Source: Riptortus pedestris
Lineage: Eukaryota; Arthropoda; Insecta; Hemiptera; Alydidae
Reading direction: 5' to 3'
DNA: 64,000 bases
NCBI GenBank assembly: GCA_019009955.1
Contig: CM032231.1
Span: forward strand, 40,760,001 to 40,824,000
Position 1 is the stretch's first letter; the number at the start of each line of letters is the position of its first letter. Below are positions 23,041-34,278 of this stretch, piece after piece. The notes under the pieces were generated by a model, which was not told where the DNA came from, ran no database searches, and worked only from the letters and a program-made list of their open reading frames with translations. The position numbers and the translations under genes are program-made.

Positions 23041-25243
23041 TAGAGTTGGCAACAATGAAATACAAAACGTGTACAATGATTACAATATATTATATTTAGC
23101 TTCAGAAAGAAATAGAATTTTTAAATTAAATGTTCAACAAGGCAATGCCAAAATATCACATTTAATACGCATTGGATATAGTGTTTTTAAAAAAAAACAA
23201 AAAAAAAAAAAACGTTAACTTAAATATATTTACTAGTATAGGTACTATTGTAATATAATCACTTACCAATGTTATCGTTACGGATAATATTCAAAGCCAA
23301 TTTCATTTTGAAGAAAAAAATATATATTTTTTATTGAATATGGCTGGTAGGTGGACACGAAGAAGCGAGAAGACTTCAACATGTCTGCCGACTTATCCTT
23401 CGTTGCTGAGTAAAGTATTCAGTGTTTTGTGGGCATAAATAATAACTCCGAGGAAAATATTGAGATATTTTGTGTTATAACATTTTTAATATTTTCTTAA
23501 AAGATGTTGAAAAATTGTTTTGCAAATAATTGAGAAAATCGTTTCGCCTGTTTTCTGGACTATCTGAGTCCAGTCTGTAATAACTAATCCACTGATTTTT
23601 GACTCATTGTTCAGCCGTATTCAATTATTGAATAAGTTAGAAATATTAAAAATTGCCCAGTTGGCGTCAAAGGTCTGAGCTCACCTTGTAACCAAAAAAA
23701 TCCAAATGAATTCATGAACAATGAAATATGTTCTAACTACATATTGTGATCTTCTGAATTCTCGCTACAGCCGTCTATTCCGAAATTTGAGTTCCCTTGG
23801 TCTGGGCGAAGAGTATCTCCAGTCCGATGTACCTTTAGAGAAGATGAGAGCCCTAGTCCAGCTGAGACTGTCGTCGAGTGATGAGATTCAATTTTTTTTA
23901 TTTTTTAATTATACTCTATCATTTTGTAGTTATTTTTTGTTGTGGTATCTTCTTTTTCTAAAATTCTAAATATTGAAGTTTTGCATTTCATTTAGTTGAG
24001 CATTATTTTGTTTGTATTCTCTTTTGTTCTATGTTATTTATTTATTTATCCTTCTTCCTAAGGCCACCAGACCCCTGTAATAGTTATATAACAAAATACA
24101 GAATATTATTATTATTATTATTATTAACATATTGTGATCTTCAGTAAATAAAACTGAGGTGACATTCTTATAAAGCTTTTTTACAGTGTTATTGTATGTA
24201 TTTGCAATAAAGGCCTTAAAATGATCACTAAAGCTTGATAATTATACGTTGTATTATTACCTTGTAGAAGCAATTATTGCCTTGTAGTGAACTTTGTTAC
24301 CGAAATGAAACATTATTTTTTAACAACAAAGGCTATTGGAACAATCTACCTTTAGCTAAATAGTTTATTAACTTCATAATGAATCTTGTTAATATGTAAA
24401 TACTAAATTCTGTTCTAGTTCTTTTATTTGCTATTAAAACTTCAAAGCCGTATCAAAACCAATAAGCATACAAATGGGAAATTACCGTATTCCTGAGGGA
24501 ACAATGGATATTATTCAATACATTTTCGTTTCGTTAATAGCAAATTTTGTCGAAAATAAATGTGTTTCAGTCCGTGAGACAAATTAAACAGCGAACTTTA
24601 TCTTCGAAAATAAACAAAGATAATTTTAAATGTCACGCCAATTGAAGAGGGAAGAAATTGAAGTTTGCCTACCGAAATGGGATCATTTAATATTTAAAAA
24701 ATTGGTAAAATAGATTGAAGAGGGACGGATGGGCTACAGTTATTATGGAAAAGCATTTTTGGCAAAAGTTTTTATTTTACAAAGTTTCTATTTAATTTTA
24801 AGCTTTTCAGTACAGTTAAAGAAACTTCATTATATTTAGTTTTAGAGAAAAAATTATGAATTTGTAAATTGAACGGAGAAAATAGTTTGTCACCTAGAAA
24901 CATGTGTGTTAAATGTAAGAAGATACTAGGAGTAAACAGGAATATGTATTGTAAAAATTACAAAATTTAAATAAATAATGAATGGTAAATTAAAACTATT
25001 TCACAGAAAAAAAATTGTGAGAAAAGAGTTTCTTGTTGCTTTGGGACGCAAACCTCTCCCTTCTGATATCTAAAAAACAATCAACTAAGCCTCGAATAGA
25101 TAGATGTAAACATTATTTTTAATAATTCAAATAAAGGGTTAGAACCGCCAGTATTAATGATACTGTTGCCATGGCTTTTGGTGGCGATCGTCGTCACTGG
25201 CTGATGGTCGAGTACAGCTGCCATGTTCTTTCGATAAGATAGC
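23041..25243. other. spacer; possible LINE 3' tail near 23.7-24.1 kb
   Basis: A plus frame of 82 codons at 23721-23969 has a polar first half; it is followed by an AT-rich region, CCACCAGACCCCTGTAATAG and an (ATT)n tail (about 24102-24126), an arrangement seen at LINE 3' ends. No reverse transcriptase motif is visible, so this is only a suggestion. Confidence 0.25.
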
Positions 25244-25317
25244 ACCATCTTCAAGCCCACCAAAAGTTGTACTCCAACTTGTGGGCACAACAACTTTTTG
25301 AAGGGCTTGAAGATGGT
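25244..25317. other. 74-nt hairpin with 15-bp perfect stem
   Basis: ACCATCTTCAAGCCC (25244-25258) is the exact inverse of GGGCTTGAAGATGGT (25303-25317), with a second 9-bp pairing AAAAGTTGT/ACAACTTTT inside. It lies in a GC-richer patch that also has a 106-codon minus-strand frame (25401 to 25081) without a recognisable domain. Confidence 0.6.
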
Positions 25318-25458
25318 ACCATCGCATCTAAAGCACAATGTCAGTAAGTCATGGGGTACATTGAGATTGTCGCGTATCGTGCTCTCCGTGACACTGCCCA
25401 AGTCAAAATTTTTGACTACAAATTGTTAGAATTACAAAGTAATTTTGCAGCATTAATA

Positions 25459-25503
25459 AGCCGGACACGAAGCGGCTCTGTAAACGAGGCAGATTTTTCA
25501 CGT
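25459..25503 (-). mobile_element. solo diverged 3' terminus of TA-core element
   Basis: GCCGGACACGAAGCGGCTCTGT then AAACGAGGCAGATTTTTCACGTG: the terminal block with several substitutions, without the body. Confidence 0.55.
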
Positions 25504-26880
25504 GCTGGAATCGCATTTAGTTTTTAAGGTTCAGGGTAATGAAATGAACGTTAACACAGCACTGTTATATATATTCCGCTTGTTAACATCTATGTTAACT
25601 TTTTTGAATTACTTTGTAGCACCAGAACTTGTCGATTTTTGCAATCAAAAATGTCCCATTCATATACATCAAGGCTACTTTTTCATCGGGTTGTGTTGCC
25701 CCGAATTGATTATTTTGCCGTTTCAAGTTTTTCATGCTCATGAAATTTTTATGTTGCCTATTTTCTCTTGGAAAGAACCAAAAGTAAAAAGGACTTAAAA
25801 TGTAAGCTAGACTTGATATGATATAATGCACCATGGAATAAAAAATAGGCGTTCACATACGGCTTAAACCGAAATTAATGAAAGTTTAAAAATTACAAAA
25901 TATTCTAGAAAATCATTAAAATACCTATTGCCTTTCCATAATGAGTTACAATAAAAAGTATAAAGAAACACTTGTCCTATTGCATTGAGGCTGTGCCACC
26001 ACTAGATGTGCTACACTTCAAAATAATATCAATTTCAACTAGTAACAGAGATGTTACCCACGCAATTTATAATTCACTTTATTTATTGAATTCTAAAATA
26101 AATAACGTATTTAAAAAGTTAAAAGCGGATTTTGAAAAATATAATAGTTCGCTAAATAAGATCGAGTAAAATTAATAATACTTTATGACATATTAATGTT
26201 ATCGTTAATAACAGAGTGGATATGAAAAGGAACGATTTATACTTCTTTCTAGAACTGTGAAAAACGAGTTAGCGAACAGAAAGAAAGAAAAAAATTGTTC
26301 TCCCGGCCAACTCATGGATGAGCGGTGTAGCCTTCGTTATTTTTCCTCGTTTTCTTTCAAATAAATGGTCGTTTTGTTTTAATATTGGTAACATTTACAT
26401 GTTAAAGGAACTACGAAAACTATTGCAAATGATACACGTTATTTCTGAACTCGAGTAAATTTAACGAAACTAGAAAAAGTTGTAACTTACGAAAGATTAA
26501 TATAAATGTAAACAATAATAAAAAGTGATGATTAGAAACCTTTTCACAAAAATCTTGATGTTAAAATAAAGGATATTGGATTAGTTGCGTTCTGATTAAC
26601 CATAATAGCATAAAGTGATCGCCAACTAGTAAATAATGGCATTTAAAAAATAATTTTTCCAGAATTGAAGTATTCCTTGTTTAATCAGTGACACACATTT
26701 AGATTGCTAGGCATATGAAACAAATAAGAAGGATTGTGATCATGAGAAAGCCAAAACTACATGAAAAATGTCCTGTCCAGGCGATAAATAAAAACACAAT
26801 AATTACCACATCATTGTTTTTACTAACTATATTTTATAAGGGCATCTCTAAAGGGAGGTCCTTTTTAAAAAATTAAAAAT
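25504..26880. other. spacer, nothing recognised
   Basis: Open frames here (98 and 79 codons, overlapping on opposite strands at 25502-25834) show no domain; no repeat family recognised. Confidence 0.35.
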
Positions 26881-26982
26881 ATTTAATTTAATCAAATTGT
26901 ATTCCGTTCAATCCAGTTATAAAATTGAAATAACTGGATTGAACGGAAACACATTAACACAATTTAAATATTTTTAATATTC
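26881..26982. repeat. imperfect palindrome around a perfect 19-bp stem
   Basis: TTCCGTTCAATCCAGTTAT (26902-26920) is the exact inverse of 26930-26948, with a 9-nt loop. The outer flanks (AAATATTTAATTTAATCAAATTGT and ACACAATTTAAATATTT) continue the pairing less perfectly. Confidence 0.8.
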
Positions 26983-27729
26983 TATAAAGTACTTTCCTTT
27001 AGTAAATGTGCTTATAAACTATTGTTCATTTTGAAATTTATACGGTGAGCTGTGTAAAAAATATATATACACTCCGTTAATATTTTTGCAGAAAATCAAA
27101 ATGTATAAAACGAAAATTGTAGCGAATAACTTAATGAATAATATTTGTTTACAACATTAATATGACTTTGGACTTAAAAATACCCCATCTTCCATAATAC
27201 ATGAAATGCAACAAGCTTTACACTATTCTAAAGTATTACACGAGCCATGTTGTGGGTTACAGATAAGAATGGTTTCCTGTGAAAATATGACGATTTAATA
27301 CACAAAATCCACTTCTATTCATCAATTTTAAAAATGCACTACAACATGAAAAATAGAAGTACTGTCACTCATTTGCTTTACCCAAGACATAAGTAGCTGG
27401 ACGAATTCATTATTATAATTGCTGTTATCGGGAAATTAATTGAAATGATAATGGTTTCCCGTCGAAATATAAATATTGGGCAATCGGAAACACTAAATAA
27501 TAAATTCATTTTCTTCGAATTAGTTTTATTTATAGGTTTGCTAACAAATGCCTATGGACTATGGGGATGAAAAAAATCTAGTTTCCCGTCAAAATGACGA
27601 TTATAGCATCTTGCAATCCTGGTAAAAAATATGATTAAACTTTGTTGAGGCATTCTTTTGTAATGCCATGGAAATTTACAAGGAGTTGGCCGAAGTCGAA
27701 AATAAATAGTACCAAATGTTAGTTAGGCC
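26983..27729. other. spacer, nothing recognised
   Basis: Nothing recognised, except that its end holds the first copy of a 20-bp tandem duplication, ACCAAATGTTAGTTAGGCC at 27711 and again at 27731. Confidence 0.35.
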
Positions 27730-27832
27730 CACCAAATGTTAGTTAGGCCGTTTTCGTAACTGATTGACTCTGGTGAAATTTCTCTTTTGTAAAACTTCAC
27801 TTGGGAAATCTGCTTAGTTTACGCAGCCCCTG
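27730..27832 (+). mobile_element. TA-core element, 3' fragment
   Basis: TAGGCCGTTTTCGTAACTG, TTTCTCTTTTGTAAAACTTCAC, GGGAAATCTGCTTAGTTTACG and CAGCCCCTG; the final GACGGAC is lost. Confidence 0.75.
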
Positions 27833-27998
27833 ACTATTTGTTCTAGGAAGGGATTGAAACCTGTGGACTATTGATCTCCGAAAAAAAAAATGAAGATTGA
27901 AATAGAAAATCAGTCAATCCTTAGAGTATTATTTGTATAGATACAAGTAATTCTTATATATGCGTATAGCACAATATGAGAGTATAAAGTTGATATGT

Positions 27999-28496
27999 TT
28001 ACACCTCACCCGTTCTATAAAAACTCATTCCACTCCTGGTCCAAGATGAACATTTTGCAAAAGCTTTTGAGCTGTTCTCTGAGTAGAACCTTAACAGCTG
28101 ATTCAACTCAAGGTTAATTTGCCAATATAAACAATACGCAATGGAATCACTATTGTGAGGACTGTCTAATGCCGAGGAATGATTGGTCTGAGCTAATCCC
28201 TCCTTGGCAACACTCGAAGCCGGAATGTTTGCTCTGAAGACGGCCGTTTTGTTCGTCAGAGTGGAGAGTCCGGCCTGAAACTGGAGAAGGTATTGTCTGG
28301 CAAACAGGGGCAGAGTGGCCCCTCCACAATGGCCTATGCACACAAACCACCGACCGAAAAGTCTGCCTTTTAGTCTTCGCACAGATAAGAATCCGGGCGG
28401 ATCAAAGAAACGGATATTTAGCTTTTCCCTCAAAAGTTTATTTGCTCCCAAAATATTTCCAAGAGGCAAACTCTGTTCGCTTTTGTGCGAGGGCAT
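27999..28496 (-). CDS. unidentified 165-codon ORF in a GC-richer island
   Basis: This is the longest non-repetitive open frame outside recognised transposons. The minus-strand product begins MPSHKSEQSLPLGNILG and ends SSWTRSGMSFYRTGEV. A stop lies 9 codons upstream of the chosen methionine, so the open frame could start slightly earlier. I recognise no domain, signal peptide, membrane segment or catalytic motif. Composition is clearly GC-richer than the flanks, which favours a conserved or recently acquired segment, but overlapping frames of 60-71 codons on both strands show that GC content alone lengthens open frames here. Near the end, CGGGTGAGG could be a splice donor (RTG|GTGAGG), so an exon is possible. 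It could also be part of an unrecognised transposon. No neighbours support a function. Confidence 0.25.
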   Translation of the reverse strand: MPSHKSEQSLPLGNILGANKLLREKLNIRFFDPPGFLSVRRLKGRLFGRWFVCIGHCGGATLPLFARQYLLQFQAGLSTLTNKTAVFRANIPASSVAKEGLAQTNHSSALDSPHNSDSIAYCLYWQINLELNQLLRFYSENSSKAFAKCSSWTRSGMSFYRTGEV

Positions 28497-28803
28497 TTGC
28501 TCTCTTTCCCACTCTGAGGCATGTTGTTAATTTTCGTTTCGCCGACATAAAAGGACACTGGAGGACTTTCTAACGACAAGGGACTTTTCAGGATGTAATA
28601 TCTTTCTATCAACAGCTCTATTCACAAATTGTTTTCTTTTTTAATACTAAACTGAAGTATTACAAACTTAACCGCTACTACGGTACATTTACTCATTGTT
28701 CAATTGAAAAGATTGATCACTTAAGACTACTAAATTTTGAATACGTTTCTGATATCTAGGGACATCGGAAACAGTAAATTAAAATAAAGTTACATTTCAA
28801 ACT

Positions 28804-29017
28804 AATGTTATTTATTAAAGGCCACATTTTGCAACTAAGGCTAATTGGAACGGGTTATCTATAGGTTAGAACCCTTTTCTATACAGGATTACATTTTATT
28901 TAATTACTTTGTCACTAAATAAATTCCTATTGCCCAGGTGAGAATCGAGTTGACGGCCCTAAGCATAACTTTCATTCCCAACATCAATGCCTTAACGCAC
29001 ATGGGTAACCTGAGCTC
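28804..29017 (-). mobile_element. SINE family S1, diverged, with 11-bp duplication
   Basis: Minus-strand copy with a decayed B box and body blocks (CTAATTGGAACGGGTTATCT). Flanks CATTTCAAACT (28793-28803) and CATTTCAATCT (29018-29028) form a likely target-site duplication with one mismatch. Confidence 0.75.
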
Positions 29018-29028
29018 CATTTCAATCT

Positions 29029-29464
29029 AGGAAGAGAAAAAATAAAAGAAACCTATATTTTAGTTTATTATGGGAACATATAATGGATTTTTTTTATCAG
29101 GTATGAACTTTATAATTTTCTGTAAGAATTACATTGGCAATATTCGAGTTCATTGATAATAATAATAATTTTTTATTTTATTTTATTATTTGGTTTCTGC
29201 CCCACAGCGGTGGTGATTGGTATAATTTGAATAATATATTTACTCCCTCATGCACTTACCTTTGTTGTCCTTTATTTTTATATTATGGAAAATATTCCTT
29301 TAATATCTGATTGTTTCTCATATCCGTACTTTGTCTAAAGAAATTAATAAAAGTTAACCACTTTAAATCTTTTTAAGTTAAAAATAAGCAATAAATGGCA
29401 GGAGTCAACATTCATAATGTTAATTTTTAAAATCAATAGTTTTTAACGATTTTTTATAGGTATT
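29029..29464. other. spacer, nothing recognised
   Basis: AT-rich, no family member recognised. Confidence 0.35.
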
Positions 29465-29583
29465 AGCAAATTTCCCTTAAGGGAAATCAGCTATTGAGGT
29501 CGTACTCATGACGCAAAGTTTTGAAACATTCCCTCAAATGCCCATCGATCCTACCCAAGAGATGACGAAAATGAGGTCCGTTC

Positions 29584-29651
<68 letters not shown>

Positions 29652-30136
29652 CTGTTAACACTCTAGCAATCGCAATTTTTGTTTAATCGTCACCAAACTC
29701 GGTATTTAATCGTTTCATGTAAAAAGGAAGATTAAGTTCGTTAACGGCTGACACCGGACCAATGGGAGGGGGAGGGGTTTAGAGGGGGGATTTTTAAAAT
29801 TCAAAATATTTCCGTTATTATGCGTCGGATCGAAACATTGTATAGAATCAATCTTATTGCAAATTTTATTTACTATAAATATTGTTCTATACATTTATTC
29901 AGTATGTTGCATATTAACCGAGATATTTGCATTTGTATTGTGCGTGTGGTCGGCAGGAGTCGGCTACGTTTCGGGACTCTGCCGATAGCTAGTGCGGACC
30001 GTTTCGGTAACTGTTTGTCCCTCGTTAATAGGTTTAGAGATTCCTTACTACTACTGTTGTTATTAGGCGGATTTGTCTATTGTAAAAACCTCACGTGGGA
30101 AATCTGCTTAGTTTACGCAGCCCCTGCGTGACGGAC
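29465..30136 (+). mobile_element. TA-core element, full length
   Basis: AGCAAATTTCCC start, palindrome intact, TA array (about 29589-29647), right block, G-rich tract, a variant 3' region with TACTACTACTGTTGTTATTAGG, and the end GCCCCTGCGTGACGGAC before CTTTTTTT. Confidence 0.88.
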
Positions 30137-30352
30137 CTTTTTTTGTATTATATATTGGGGTTTCAACAGTTAAACCAATAGTATTAGTTTCCAAACCCGT
30201 GTTTATAGCTAAAAAAAATAATTTTATTTCTAACCTTGGGAGCACTTATTTTAATAACTTTCTGTGATATACAAAACCTCTGTGATATTACATTGTTACT
30301 TCTACAAACGAATATTATGATGGAAGAAGGCAGATTCAAATTCAATTAGATT

Positions 30353-30429
30353 TTCTTCATAATTTCAGGGGTAGGGTCACTAATAAAAAATGTTTTTTAT
30401 TAGTGACCCTTCCATGAAATTATGAAGAA
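30353..30429. repeat. 77-bp near-perfect hairpin
   Basis: TTCTTCATAATTTCA and GGGTCACTAATAAAAAA on the left arm (30353-30390) pair with 30393-30429; only a few bases in the middle (GGGGTA against CCTTCCA) differ and the loop is about 2 nt. Confidence 0.85.
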
Positions 30430-30561
30430 CATATAAAAATGTTGGGTCCAAGAAATAATTTAATCTGTGAAGTACCGTTTTGACAAACATATAGAGCTAC
30501 TTTCTTCTTCTGTAGCTTGTTGTTCAAAGTAAGTTGTAATTAAACATTTATATAAATATAC

Positions 30562-30564
<3 letters not shown>

Positions 30565-30611
<47 letters not shown>
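30565..30611. repeat. TG microsatellite
   Basis: (TG)n of about 47 bp. Confidence 0.97.
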
Positions 30612-30615
<4 letters not shown>

Positions 30616-30946
30616 CACAAAAAGGAACACATTTTTAAGGAAGGATATTTTATTTTTGACTGGTTAAAGAATGAATTTAGGAGTACCCGCGCCTAAGTGA
30701 TTTTGCAAACGATTGGAAATATGGAACATAAACTGCTACATAAACGCAAAAAAGAAACATTGAATATACAAAACAAATAAAAACTAATCACAAATAATTC
30801 ACATATCAAATAAAAGTTGAACACAGGTGATAAACACAACAATAAAAAATGATAAAAAAAAGAGTATTGTAAGATAAATTAACCGTTCATCATAATGGTA
30901 ATAATAAAATCAACCTTAGTCAATGTGATTAAAACGAGTGTGTGTA

Positions 30947-30948
<2 letters not shown>

Positions 30949-31007
<59 letters not shown>

Positions 31008-31370
31008 GTGTTGATGTTTTCGACCAAGTTATATTCATGTATTGTGTTGTTATTCTTTTTGGAGTTTTGGTCAATGTTGGTGAAAATATCTTAGTTTATG
31101 CCGATATTTCGAGAATATTTACTTTCTCTTCTTCAGGGCAAGACTAAAGATACTTAAAAACTTTCACACATGATTATTGCACTTAGGACTCGGCTTATAG
31201 TGTTATATACTATAACCCTACTCCTTAGTGGAATAATCATGTGTGAAACTTTTTAGGTATCTTTAGTCTTGCCCTGAAAAAGAGAAAATAAAGATTCTCG
31301 AAATATTGGCATAAACTAAGATTTTTTCACCATCGTTGGCCAAAACTCCAAAAAGAATAACAACACCATA

Positions 31371-31421
<51 letters not shown>
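30949..31421. repeat. 324-bp palindrome bounded by TA arrays
   Basis: The palindrome spans 31044-31367, centred at about 31205. Arms of about 160 bp read GTGTTGTTATTCTTTTTGG inward and pair with scattered mismatches through GGGCAAGACTAAAGATAC and CACACATGATTATT to the centre TTATAGTGTTATATACTATAA. TA arrays lie outside both arms (30949-31003 and 31371-31421). Each arm carries, in outward-opposed orientation, a CTGAAGA/CTGAAAA...GAGAA...TTCTC-GAAA block. This could be two inverted terminal repeats of a Penelope-like element, which are known to carry hammerhead motifs; that assignment is inference. Confidence 0.8.
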
Positions 31422-31425
<4 letters not shown>

Positions 31426-32210
31426 TTTTTATTACTTCTCAGTAAAAATTCAAATTTGGGTTTCACAAGTTTGCCACTAAAATGTATGACTAATATCGGC
31501 TTGGTTTTTAGGCAAAACTTTTTTGATCAGTTTTCAACTTTCCGCTGTTCATTTTCTCTGGACTATATTCAACATATCAACTGAAATCAATAAAAAAAAT
31601 ATAAATAAAACGAAATATATAGAAAAAAAGCTTTCACTTCTATGATAATGATTCTGTCCCTTAGGGGCAGCTAGATTTTTTCCCAGCATGCAAGCTTGAT
31701 AAAGCGTCAATATACGCTGCAGAAATATCAGTAAAGTTTATCCCCCTCGCATCAATCGCCTACTTTCAGTGTCAATAATATTGGAGGATTTAGAATAGCA
31801 AAACAGACATAGCACAGACAGAAACCGTTCAAAAATAGAATTCTGAGAGAGATAGCTATCAGTCATAGTCAGTTATCTCTGGAAAGTAATTTATCATTTT
31901 GGCAAGTATTAGAAAATACGTCACGGCTAATGAAGAACAGAGTTTTGCGTTATTCAGACAGACTTCCGTCCAAACATTAAAATTAATTATTCTGTTTTCG
32001 GGATGTAAAATAAAATTACCAGCGAAGAACGATGTTTTTGGTATTCGGTGTACTTATGAGATAATTTAAATTATGTATAAAAAATTGATATATTTGATTA
32101 TTAAAATGTTCATATATCTCTTCCTCTCTTTGGGTTTATTTTTAGACTCCTTAAGTTCTTTACTTTCCTTGGGAAATATCTACTCCAATCACTCACTAAT
32201 TACAAAAAAA
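31422..32210. other. spacer, nothing recognised
   Basis: AT-rich DNA without recognisable gene or family member. Confidence 0.35.
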
Positions 32211-32761
32211 GTCCGTCACGCAGGGGCTGCGTAAACTAAGCAGATTTCCCACGTGAAGTTTTACAATAGAGAAATCTGCCTAATAACAACTGTAGTAGTA
32301 AGAAACCTCTAAACCTAAAACATTATTTAGGGCGTAATAACCCAGTAGTTTCTAGCCCCAAAAAACAGTTAACCTAACCTCTAAACCTATTCACGAGGGA
32401 CGAATAGTTAAGGAAACGCCCACCAGAGCTCTCGGCGGAAGGTCCGAACATTGCCTACTGGTGACCACACGCAGAATACAAATGCAAATATCTCGGTTAA
32501 TATTCAAGATACAGAATAAATGTATAGAACAATATTTATAGTAAATTTAATTTGCAATAATATTTATTCTATACAATTTTTCGATCCGACGCATAATAAC
32601 GGAGATATTTTGAATTTTCAAACATCCCCCCCTCTAAACCCTCCCTCCCACTGGTCCGAGTTCAGCCATTAACGGACTTGATCTTCCTTTTTACATAGAA
32701 CGATTAAATTCCGAGTTTGGCAACGATCAAACAAAAATTGCGACCGCTAGAGCGTTAACAG

Positions 32762-32819
<58 letters not shown>

Positions 32820-32936
32820 GAACGGACCTCATTTTCGTCATCTCCTGGGTAGGATCGATGGACATTTGAAGAAATTTTTCGAAACTCGCATCATGAGTAC
32901 GACCTCAATAGCTGATTTCCCTTAAGGGAAATTGTT
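32211..32936 (-). mobile_element. TA-core element, minus strand, with internal insertion
   Basis: Starts GTCCGTCACGCAGGGGCTGCGT after seven A and ends GGGAAATTGTTAATA. TA array about 32766-32813. About 65 bp (roughly 32314-32382, containing TTATTTAGGGCGTAATAACCC) is inserted in the 3' region compared with related copies and is flanked by repeated TCTAAACC/AACCTCTAAACC. Confidence 0.85.
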
Positions 32937-32937
32937 A

Positions 32938-33440
32938 ATACTAGAACTAATACACGCACTAAACACTTGCAATTTTTAAATGTTATGGTTACCCGGGCAC
33001 AATGACATTAAAAAAATGACAAACATGATATCGACAAACATGCAAATCTAGCAACAAAAATGACTACTACTGACATAACTACACTAACACCAACAGACCT
33101 CAACAAGATAGTACAAACTAAAATACTCCAAGACTGGCAAAAACACTGGTCACCTACTGACAACAAACTATTTGAAATAAAACGCAATGTTACAGGATGG
33201 TCAAAGAGACAGTACGTATATTCAAGAATAGACCAAGTCGTCCTCACCAGACTACGTATTGGACATACGTATCTGACGCATTCTTACATAATGAACAGAA
33301 AAGACAAGCCTACTTGTACTCATTGCAACACTGGACAAACTATATAACACCTACTAACAGAATGCAGATTACGAGCTTACTTAAACATTCCACATGACTT
33401 GAAGGAACTACCGACTGAGGGTAGCCCATATATTGCCGCG
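32938..33440 (+). pseudogene. non-LTR retrotransposon ORF2 C-terminal remnant (RNase H tail and zinc knuckle)
   Basis: The plus strand encodes, with frame breaks, the end of a retrotransposon polyprotein. Near 32985 WLPGHNDIKK is the last part of an RNase H domain, and DIDKHANLATK its final helix with the conserved aspartate. Then comes an open frame (33060-33347) with WQKHWSPTDNK, LTRLRIGHTYLTHSYIM and CTHCNTGQTI, and after a frameshift HLLTEC: a C-x2-C...H-x4-C knuckle. It ends near LNIPHDLKELPTEG and a stop. This order is that of RNase H-bearing I/Jockey-group LINEs. It is 5'-truncated, begins at the edge of the TA-core element before it, and is a dead copy related to the 43.6-kb one. Confidence 0.85.
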
Positions 33441-33526
33441 ATTCTGACATATTAAAAACCATTGGGCAGTTTGAAAATATTTAATTCCATATTTTAAAAT
33501 TGTTTATTGTGTGCGCGTGCGTCCGT

Positions 33527-33559
<33 letters not shown>

Positions 33560-33790
33560 ATAGTTTTTGTTTCAAAGTTACCAAGTTTAATTTTCTTATT
33601 ATTTATTTTCTACCTGTTTTTGGTTCTATATTGTTTTCGTGTTTCTTGTTTCGTTTGTGTTATGTTTCCTTAGTTTTGTCCTTTATATTATTTCTTGTTC
33701 CATTTTGGGTTATTTTGTTTTGTTTTCCCTATGTTTAAGAAGAGCCAAGTCGCCATAGTTGCGGACCTCTTCATAATAAATAAATAAATA
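33441..33790 (+). mobile_element. 3' untranslated tail of the 32.9-kb LINE copy
   Basis: T-rich untranslated region with a TG/CG microsatellite (33508-33559). It ends with a stem GAAGAG (33739-33744)/CTCTTC (33767-33772) and the tail AATAAATAAATAAATA. The stem is shared, with different bases, by the LINE tails at 44.7 and 50.2 kb. Confidence 0.75.
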
Positions 33791-34278
33791 TTTTAATGAA
33801 TATTAAATGAATTGTATACAATTGAAATGAAGTTTTTATTTCACAGTTTAGCCTTTGCTGTAAATCTCTAACCAGTTGAAGCATTATTGACTTAATAATC
33901 AATACTTATTTCTGGCATTTTATCGAGCCACCATTGCCCGGATGTGTCTTCTTTCACAATGCATTCTATGAACCGTCTAACATTTAGCAGTTTTACATCG
34001 TTCACAATATTTGGGGTTATCATTGAAAATAGAACTGGAACAACCAAACAATATAATGAAAAAAATACCAAATGAGTACAAAAGAGTACCAATATAAATA
34101 TAAATGAAGTACAGCAAATTACTAGAAAAAAAACAGCACCTTAAACTTGGAATCACTTATAATTGCAATTATAATATTTATTAGACATTTTACATAATAA
34201 AATGAACAATGTTAATGAACCAACGAATAATGGTTAAAAACCCCTACTTCCTGATTGCGTTAGTAAAGAAAACAAAAA
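33791..34278. other. spacer, nothing recognised
   Basis: No gene or repeat family recognised. Confidence 0.35.

Noticed and set aside
25081..25401. 106-codon minus-strand frame
   Set aside because: No recognisable domain; overlapping frames are also partly open and the region is dominated by a hairpin.
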